This document shows positions 7,109 to 11,653 of a stretch of DNA of 11,653 nucleotides, piece by piece. The stretch is taken from assembly GCA_017547975.1 (NCBI GenBank), contig JAFYNU010000167.1, forward strand, positions 1 to 11,653, read 5' to 3'. Under the pieces are notes generated by a model. It was given only the letters and a program-made list of their open reading frames with translations. It was not told where the DNA came from and did not search any database. This DNA comes from Clostridia bacterium. GTDB lineage: Bacteria; Bacillota; Clostridia; Oscillospirales; QAMX01. Position 1 is the first letter of the stretch. Every line of letters starts with the position of its first letter. The translations under genes and the position numbers were made by a program.

Positions 7109-7983
7109 TTTACAAGGGAGGCAATATATCGGGCGTTTTCACACATGAAACGCAGGCCAAGGTCGGTCATTTCCACCGGAAGGGGACGGAGGAAGCCGTC
7201 GGATTCCAGGGTGATGGGGCCTTGGTAGCCGATTTCATAAAGGGCGTGACCAAGCTCTTCCCAGTTCATGGGGTGAATGAGGGGGGCGGTGTGACGGTCG
7301 GAAATACCGTCGTTGGAATGGAGATGCAGGGCCTTCAGGCGGTGGCCCAGGACCTTTGCCATGTGTTCCATGGGGTCGTTCACCAGAATGGAATGACCCA
7401 CGTCAAGGCACACACCGATCTGGCCGTCCAGGGTATCCACCAGGCGGTTGATCTCCTCCGCAAAGCTGAAGGCGGAGGGGACGATGCGGCTGTAGCGCTC
7501 ACTGCGGCCAAACATGTTCTCGGTGAGGATCATAACCCCAAGCTCACGGGCCCGGGCAAGGTAGGATCCGTAGAATTCTACGTTTTTCCGGAAGATATCC
7601 TCCCGACCCTCCGGGTCGGCGGGGAGGGGCGACTTGTGGGTGGGATGGAAGACGATCATGGGACATTCGGCAATGTGGCATGCCTCCAGGGAAAGGGACA
7701 GACAACGGCGGATTTCGCGGGTTCGTTCCTCGTCATCCGGGGCGTTGCTGGGGAAGGGTGCATGGGCCTGCAGGAAGGGGAGGGCTACCTCGTCGGCGGC
7801 CTTTTTCAGGGCCTTGACCTGTTCCTGCCAATCGGGCTGGAAGAAGAGACCTCCATCGGGATTGTCGAAGCCAAACATGCTGTAGTCGCAACCGTCAAAC
7901 CCGGCATCCTTCAGGTGGCGAAGGGCCTCGATCTGGCCGAAACGCTTGCCGGGCACGTTCAAGGTGGATACTGTTTTCAACAT
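7105..7983 (-). CDS. sugar phosphate isomerase/epimerase-like TIM-barrel protein
   Basis: The 292-residue protein fits the AP-endonuclease-2/xylose-isomerase-like TIM-barrel superfamily that includes IolE, IolI and 3-keto-sugar epimerases. Likely metal ligands are E155 in ILTENMFG, D194 and H197 in CLDVGHS, H220/H222 in ALHLHSNDG and E260 in ITLESDG; H74 in QAHAPF and H113 in VFHPTH also match conserved positions. It probably interconverts a sugar, inosose or keto-sugar. The start at 7983 is chosen because GGAGG (complement of 7991-7995) lies seven bases upstream; an in-frame ATG at 8019 has no such site. It is first in the leftward operon and divergent from an oxidoreductase gene. Such isomerase/oxidoreductase pairs are common in inositol and keto-sugar pathways, so the two may act in sequence. 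Substrate unknown. Confidence 0.87.
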   Translation of the reverse strand: MLKTVSTLNVPGKRFGQIEALRHLKDAGFDGCDYSMFGFDNPDGGLFFQPDWQEQVKALKKAADEVALPFLQAHAPFPSNAPDDEERTREIRRCLSLSLEACHIAECPMIVFHPTHKSPLPADPEGREDIFRKNVEFYGSYLARARELGVMILTENMFGRSERYSRIVPSAFSFAEEINRLVDTLDGQIGVCLDVGHSILVNDPMEHMAKVLGHRLKALHLHSNDGISDRHTAPLIHPMNWEELGHALYEIGYQGPITLESDGFLRPLPVEMTDLGLRFMCENARYIASLVK

Positions 7984-7990
7984 AAAGCTG

Positions 7991-7995
7991 CCTCC
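7991..7995 (-). promoter_or_regulatory. ribosome binding site fixing the TIM-barrel gene start
   Basis: On the minus strand GGAGG lies seven bases before the ATG whose first base is 7983, making that ATG preferable to the in-frame one at 8019. Confidence 0.8.
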
Positions 7996-8033
7996 ATGGG
8001 TAAAAATGGGGAAATACACTTCTGTTTGAAAAA

Positions 8034-8062
8034 ATTATACCATAACCCACCGGGAATGGCAA
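8034..8062 (-). promoter_or_regulatory. sigma-A-type promoter of the leftward glycan operon
   Basis: On the minus strand TTGCCA (complement of 8057-8062) is followed after 17 bp by a perfect TATAAT (complement of 8034-8039), directly preceded by TGG, an extended -10. The predicted transcript starts near 8027, about 44 nt before the start codon. Confidence 0.8.
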
Positions 8063-8071
8063 CGAAGAATC

Positions 8072-8100
8072 TTTACTTTTTCCTCAAGATTTGGTATGAT
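8072..8100 (+). promoter_or_regulatory. sigma-A-type promoter of the rightward oxidoreductase-sulfatase operon
   Basis: TTTACT (8072-8077) and TATGAT (8095-8100) are 17 bp apart, with TGG just before the -10 box (8092-8094). The predicted start is near 8107. The -35 box lies only 9 bp from the -35 box of the leftward promoter, so one regulator could control both. Confidence 0.72.
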
Positions 8101-8120
8101 AAGCACAGTAAAACCAAATC
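8088..8120. promoter_or_regulatory. 8-bp inverted repeat spanning the -10 box and start site, operator candidate
   Basis: GATTTGGT (8088-8095) and ACCAAATC (8113-8120) are perfect reverse complements separated by 17 bp. The left arm overlaps the extended -10 and the right arm lies just past the predicted start, a classic repressor position. The left arm is upstream of the transcript start, so this is unlikely to be an RNA hairpin. The cognate regulator is not in the window. Confidence 0.4.
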
Positions 8121-8137
8121 GAAAGGAAAGGGTTTTT

Positions 8138-9199
8138 ATGGAAAAGATCAAGGTTGCCATTATCGGCTGCGGTACCATCGCCAATTCGGCGCATATCCCG
8201 GCCTATATGAAAAATGAAAAGGCGGAAATCAAGTATTTCTGCGACATCATCCCCGAACGGGCCGATGCCGCCGTGGAAAAGTACGGCGTGGGCAAGGCGG
8301 TCTACGACTATAAGGAAGTCCTGGCCGACCCCGAAATTGAAGCGGTCTCCATCTGTACCCCCAACTACATGCACTCGGTCATCGCCGTGGATGCCCTGGA
8401 AGCTGGCAAGAACGTGCTTTGCGAAAAGCCTGCCGCCCGCATCCTGTCGGAAGCCAAGCGCATGCTGGAAGCCGCTGAACGTACCGGCAAGATCCTCAAC
8501 ATCGGCGTTTGCAACCGCTTCCATGACAGCGTTACCCGCATCAAGGAATACATCGACGAGGGCAGACTGGGTGAAGTTTACCACGTGTATGCCTCCTTCC
8601 GTGCCCACCGTTCCATCCCGGGTCTGGGCGGCGCTTTCACCACCAAGGCCATTGCCGGCGGCGGTGCCCTCATTGACTGGGGTGTCCATTTCATCGACCT
8701 GATTCTTTACTGCGTGGGGGATCCCAAGCCCCTGACCGTCAGCGGTACCGCCTTCTCCAAACTGGGTGTTGACATGAAAAACTACACCTACGAATCCATG
8801 TGGGCCGGTCCTCCCGATTACAACGGCACCTACGACGTGGATGACTCGGTGGTGGGCATTGTCCGTACCGAAGGCCCCGTGGTCAGCCTGAACGGCGCCT
8901 GGGCTCAGAATATCGGCAAGAGCGAAATGTTTATCGACTTCATGGGCACCAAGGCGGGGGTCCGGCTGGAATACGGCGGACACTTCACCCTCTACACCGC
9001 CGAACACGGCGCCCTGGTGGAATATACCCCCAAGTTCGAAATCAAGAACATGTATGAAAAGGAAATCGATTCCTTCCTGGATTGCGTCAGAACCCAGGAG
9101 GGCAACCGCGCCGACATCCGCAAGATCATCCACTCTTCGGAAATCATGCAGGCTCTTTACGACTCCTCCGACCTGGGTCGGGAAGTCGTGGTGGAATAA
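8138..9199 (+). CDS. Gfo/Idh/MocA family NAD(P)-dependent oxidoreductase
   Basis: The 353-residue protein has an N-terminal Rossmann fold with KVAIIGCGTIA (5-15) for dinucleotide binding, D36 after the second strand (suggesting NAD preference), SICTPNYMHS (71-80), and the family motif CEKPAA (95-100) with the expected catalytic Lys K97. The C-terminal substrate domain has GGGALIDWGVHFIDL (174-188) with D180 and H184, typical of the family. It should oxidise or reduce a sugar, sugar derivative or inositol hydroxyl in the cytoplasm. The ATG at 8138 is preferred because AAAGGAAAGGG (8122-8132) lies just upstream; the frame is open from an ATG at 8096, but that lies inside the -10 box. It begins the rightward operon with the sulfatase. 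GH109 glycosidases share this fold, so a hydrolase role cannot be fully excluded. Confidence 0.9.
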   Translation: MEKIKVAIIGCGTIANSAHIPAYMKNEKAEIKYFCDIIPERADAAVEKYGVGKAVYDYKEVLADPEIEAVSICTPNYMHSVIAVDALEAGKNVLCEKPAARILSEAKRMLEAAERTGKILNIGVCNRFHDSVTRIKEYIDEGRLGEVYHVYASFRAHRSIPGLGGAFTTKAIAGGGALIDWGVHFIDLILYCVGDPKPLTVSGTAFSKLGVDMKNYTYESMWAGPPDYNGTYDVDDSVVGIVRTEGPVVSLNGAWAQNIGKSEMFIDFMGTKAGVRLEYGGHFTLYTAEHGALVEYTPKFEIKNMYEKEIDSFLDCVRTQEGNRADIRKIIHSSEIMQALYDSSDLGREVVVE

Positions 9200-9215
9200 G
9201 CTCCGGCCATTTTTC

Positions 9216-9243
9216 AAAGCCACCGGTTTTTACCGGTGGCTTT
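9216..9243 (+). other. strong intercistronic hairpin before the sulfatase gene
   Basis: AAAGCCACCGGT (9216-9227) and ACCGGTGGCTTT (9232-9243) form a perfect 12-bp stem with a TTTT loop. It sits 16 bases after the oxidoreductase stop and seven before the sulfatase ribosome binding site AAGGAG (9251-9256). Only the three T of the stem end follow it, so it is a poor terminator. It may be a leaky terminator or attenuator, or a messenger-stabilising element setting oxidoreductase and sulfatase levels. Confidence 0.65.
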
Positions 9244-9263
9244 CACCAAAAAGGAGATAAAAC

Positions 9264-10622
9264 ATGGCATACAATCTGATTTTTTATTTTACCGACCAAC
9301 AGCGCCCCGATACCTGCGGCTGTTACGGACAGCCCCTGGATGTGACCCCCAATCTGGACAAGCTTGCCGCCGAAGGGGTGCGTTTTGAAAATGCTTTTAC
9401 CCCCCAGCCGGTGTGCGGCCCCTGCCGTGCCCTCTTCCAATCGGGCAAATATCCTACCGAAACCGGCTGCTTCCGCAATAACATCATGCTCCCCCATAAC
9501 GTCAAGACCCTGGCCAATTACATGGAGGAGGATGCGGGCTACGAAACCGCCTACGTGGGCAAGTGGCACCTGGCCTCCGATGGGGGATTGGAGGAGGTTC
9601 CTGCCATCGACCACCGCATCACCGCCGTACCCCTGGAATTCCGGGGGGGCTACACCGGATTCTGGCGGGCGGCGGACGTTTTGGAATTCACCTCCCACGG
9701 CTACGACGGCTACGTGTTTGACGAGGATAACAACAAGCTGGATTTCGTGGGCTACCGGGCGGATTGCATCAATAACTACGCCCTGGAATTCCTGGATGGC
9801 TACAATGGGGAAAAGCCCTTCTTCCTGACCATTTCCCAAATTGAGCCCCATCATCAAAACGACCGGGAGCATTACGAGGGACCGGTGGGTTCCAGGGAGC
9901 GCTTCAAAAACTTCACCCTGCCCGGGGACCTGGCGGCGTTGGGCGGCAATGCGGCGGAGGAATATCCCGACTATCTGGGCCAGTGCGCCAGCCTGGATGA
10001 AAACCTGGGCCGCCTGATTGCCAAGCTCAAGGAAAAGGGACTTTACGACAACACCGTCATCGTCTTTGCCTCCGACCACGGTTCCCACTTCAAAACCCGC
10101 AACACCGACGAACACCTCCACGGTTACGACGATTACAAGCGCTCCTGCCACGATGGCTGCCTGAAGGTCCCCCTGGTCATTGCCGGCGGCCCCTTCAAGG
10201 GCGGCAAGGTGGTGAAGGAAATCGTCAGCACCGCAAGCCTGCCCAAAACCTTCCTGGCCATCGCCGGGGTGGACGTGGGGGATGCCATGATCGGTGAAAA
10301 CCTGATGGATATTGCCGAAGGGCGTCTGGAAAACCACGTGGAGCGTGCCTTTGCCCAGATTTCCGAAAGCCGGGTGGGCCGTGTACTGCGCACTCCCGAC
10401 TACACCTATGCGGTCTACGCTCCGGGCGTTTTCGGCGGGGATGCGGGAAGCGCCGACCGGTATGCCGACGACTTCCTTTACGACCTGAAGGCCGACCCCT
10501 ACCAGCTCAAAAACCTCATTTACGATCCGGCCTATGACGAAATCCGCCTCAAGCTCCGGGGTGAGCTTCTGGAGGAAATTGAAAAGGCGGAAGGGGTCCG
10601 TCCCGAAATCACCGACAAATGA
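9264..10622 (+). CDS. Cys-type type I sulfatase (formylglycine-dependent), cytoplasmic
   Basis: The 452-residue protein is an alkaline-phosphatase-superfamily sulfatase hydrolysing a sulfate ester. Motifs are TDQQRPDTCGCYG (10-22; D11/Q12 metal ligands), the formylglycine site C51-G-P-C-R55 (CxPxR), GKWHL (99-103; K100 and H102), EPHH (194-197), and SDHGSHFKTRN (270-280; D271/H272) with YKRSCHDG (291-298, K292) as a likely sulfate-binding Lys. C51 must be oxidised to formylglycine; in anaerobes a radical-SAM maturase does this, and one is encoded by the next, overlapping gene. No signal peptide is present, so it acts in the cytoplasm on imported sulfated sugars. AAGGAG (9251-9256) lies seven bases upstream. 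Related DQQ-type families include choline sulfatases and phosphonate monoester hydrolases, but the GH20 context favours a glycan sulfate. The exact sugar and position are unknown. Confidence 0.92.
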   Translation: MAYNLIFYFTDQQRPDTCGCYGQPLDVTPNLDKLAAEGVRFENAFTPQPVCGPCRALFQSGKYPTETGCFRNNIMLPHNVKTLANYMEEDAGYETAYVGKWHLASDGGLEEVPAIDHRITAVPLEFRGGYTGFWRAADVLEFTSHGYDGYVFDEDNNKLDFVGYRADCINNYALEFLDGYNGEKPFFLTISQIEPHHQNDREHYEGPVGSRERFKNFTLPGDLAALGGNAAEEYPDYLGQCASLDENLGRLIAKLKEKGLYDNTVIVFASDHGSHFKTRNTDEHLHGYDDYKRSCHDGCLKVPLVIAGGPFKGGKVVKEIVSTASLPKTFLAIAGVDVGDAMIGENLMDIAEGRLENHVERAFAQISESRVGRVLRTPDYTYAVYAPGVFGGDAGSADRYADDFLYDLKADPYQLKNLIYDPAYDEIRLKLRGELLEEIEKAEGVRPEITDK

Positions 10623-11515
10623 AACACCTGACCTTTCTGGTGAAGCCCGCCTCCGATCTGTGTGACCTTCGGTGCAAGTACTGCTTTTATGCCGACGTGG
10701 CCGCCAATCGGACGGTGAAAAGCCGGGGGATCATGTCGCGGGATACCGCCCGGATCCTGCTGGAGAAGGCCTTTTCGGCAACCGAAGCCGGGGGGAACGT
10801 CACCTTCATGTTCCAGGGGGGTGAGCCAACCCTGGCGGGGCTGGATTTTTTCCGGGACTTCGTCTCCATGGAAGCCCGGCTTTGTCCCCCGGGGGTCACC
10901 ATCCACCACGCCATCCAAACCAACGGCATGACCATGACCACCGAGTGGGCGGAATTCCTGCGGGATAATCGCTTCCTGGTGGGGCTTTCCCTGGACGGCT
11001 GTGCCGACCTCCACGACCGAAACCGGGTGGACGCCGCAGGCTGCGGCAGTTACCGGCGGGTTTTGGAGGCATTGGATTGTTTGAAAAATGCCGGGGCGGA
11101 AACCAATCTGCTCTGCGTCCTCACCGACCAACTGGCCAAAAAGCCCAGGCGGGTGTATGAATCCCTCAAGGAACTTGGGGTGCCCATCCAGTTTATCCCC
11201 TGCCTGGATCCCCTGGAAGCCCGCCGGGGGAGCATGCCCTGGTCGCTGACCCCCGACTACTACGGGGGCTTCCTCTGTGCCCTCTTCGATTTGTGGTATG
11301 CCGACCTGGAAGGGGGGCGTTACGTCAGCATCCGCTTTTTCGACGACCTGCTCCGCCGTCTTCTGGGGCTTCCGCCCTCCTCCTGCGCCATGGCGGGTTC
11401 CTGCGGCCACTATTTGGTGGTGGAAGGGGATGGGGCTCTCTACCCCTGCGACTTCTACGTGCTGGACGAGTGGTATCTGGGAATATCCGGGAGAACTCGG
11501 TGGAGGAAGCCATGA
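10619..11515 (+). CDS. anaerobic sulfatase-maturating enzyme (radical SAM/SPASM), frameshifted after residue 287
   Basis: This is a radical-SAM formylglycine-generating enzyme that oxidises the sulfatase active-site Cys. C15, C19 and C22 (CxxxCxxC) bind the S-adenosylmethionine [4Fe-4S] cluster. FQGGEPTLAG (65-74) is the GGEP motif in the form typical of anSMEs. C256, C262 and C277, followed by D278 in PCDFYVLDEW, match auxiliary cluster I ligands and the proposed catalytic Asp of Clostridium perfringens anSME at offset +1 (numbering from memory). The ATG overlaps the sulfatase stop (ATGA, 10619-10622) with no Shine-Dalgarno, implying coupled translation. As read, the frame leaves the family sequence after LDEWYLG and stops at 298 residues; the family is about 370. 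The lost part lies in another frame from 11482. Either a one-base sequencing or assembly error or a true inactivating deletion. Confidence 0.9.
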   Translation: MKHLTFLVKPASDLCDLRCKYCFYADVAANRTVKSRGIMSRDTARILLEKAFSATEAGGNVTFMFQGGEPTLAGLDFFRDFVSMEARLCPPGVTIHHAIQTNGMTMTTEWAEFLRDNRFLVGLSLDGCADLHDRNRVDAAGCGSYRRVLEALDCLKNAGAETNLLCVLTDQLAKKPRRVYESLKELGVPIQFIPCLDPLEARRGSMPWSLTPDYYGGFLCALFDLWYADLEGGRYVSIRFFDDLLRRLLGLPPSSCAMAGSCGHYLVVEGDGALYPCDFYVLDEWYLGISGRTRWRKP

Positions 11516-11653
11516 CCTCCGAAACGGCCAAACGCTTTGTCAATCAAAGCCTGACCCGGCCTCCGGAATGCGCCGCCTGCCGACACTTCGCCCTGTGCCG
11601 TGGGGGCTGTAAGCGGGACTGGGATGAAGTGGGAAGCAACTATTATTGCAAAG
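11482..11653 (+). pseudogene. out-of-frame C-terminal continuation of the sulfatase maturase, cut by the window end
   Basis: From AAT at 11482 this frame reads NIRENSVEEAM and then a SPASM tail with C-x2-C-x5-C-x3-C in ECAACRHFALCRGGCKRDW, and ends NYYCK at the window edge with no stop. Counting one restored Gly codon at the junction, the cysteines fall at 318, 321, 327 and 331, the same +1 offset from the C. perfringens anSME auxiliary-cluster ligands seen upstream of the break. That fits a single missing base at the GGG run 11479-11481. The true C-terminus, about 25-30 residues, is beyond the window. Confidence 0.85.

Noticed and set aside
7561..7582. GGATCC next to the palindrome GTAGAATTCTAC
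   Set aside because: It lies inside the TIM-barrel coding sequence at conserved positions and is explained by codons; short palindromes of this size occur by chance.
8084..9223. 379-codon open frame on the - strand
   Set aside because: It is the antisense shadow of the Gfo/Idh/MocA oxidoreductase, whose Rossmann and EKP motifs are clear.
9243..10337. 364-codon open frame on the - strand
   Set aside because: It is antisense to the sulfatase, with His/Gly/Val-rich nonsense sequence and no ribosome site or domain.
10532..11410. 292-codon open frame on the - strand
   Set aside because: It runs antisense across the sulfatase end and the maturase, and no recognisable family appears.

Overview
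The window looks like chromosome of a gut-type anaerobic Clostridia member, probably Oscillospirales/Ruminococcaceae-like. This is inferred from TTGxxx/TATAAT sigma-A promoters with TG-extended -10 boxes, AGGAGG-type ribosome binding sites, secreted YHYH/BIG2 proteins, and a strictly anaerobic radical-SAM sulfatase maturase. I see no tRNA, rRNA, CRISPR array, transposase or integrase. Genes are tightly packed and no stretch over 300 bases lacks a gene.

Region 1 (1-3836, + strand) is a three-gene cell-surface operon. A strong sigma-A-like promoter (27-55) precedes (i) a membrane-anchored ComEC-like metallo-beta-lactamase-fold protein with acidic Glu/Ser linkers and a C-terminal Ada-like zinc module, (ii) a 135-residue secreted protein with one BIG2 Ig-like domain and a membrane anchor, and (iii) a 518-residue secreted protein with a YHYH Cys/His module, five BIG2 domains and the same type of anchor. 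A GC-rich hairpin plus T7 tract ends it. All three products should sit at the membrane facing outward. The promoter lies between two perfect 9-bp inverted repeats (1-9 and 99-107), which raises the possibility of an invertible promoter.

Region 2 (3836-8062, - strand) is a three-gene operon transcribed leftward: sugar-phosphate-isomerase/epimerase-like TIM barrel, then a MATE exporter (ATGA overlap), then a cytoplasmic GH20 beta-N-acetylhexosaminidase.

Region 3 (8072-end, + strand) is divergent from region 2, with back-to-back promoters only 9 bp apart. It encodes a Gfo/Idh/MocA oxidoreductase, a Cys-type (CxPxR) sulfatase and, overlapping it by ATGA, its anaerobic sulfatase-maturating enzyme (anSME). 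Regions 2 and 3 together look like one co-regulated locus for intracellular breakdown of sulfated, N-acetylhexosamine-containing glycans such as mucin or glycosaminoglycan fragments. None of the enzymes has a signal peptide, so the substrate must be imported by a transporter outside the window. The maturase reading frame is broken by an apparent one-base deletion in a GGG run at 11479-11481. The lost frame continues intact to the window edge and carries the remaining Fe-S cysteines.
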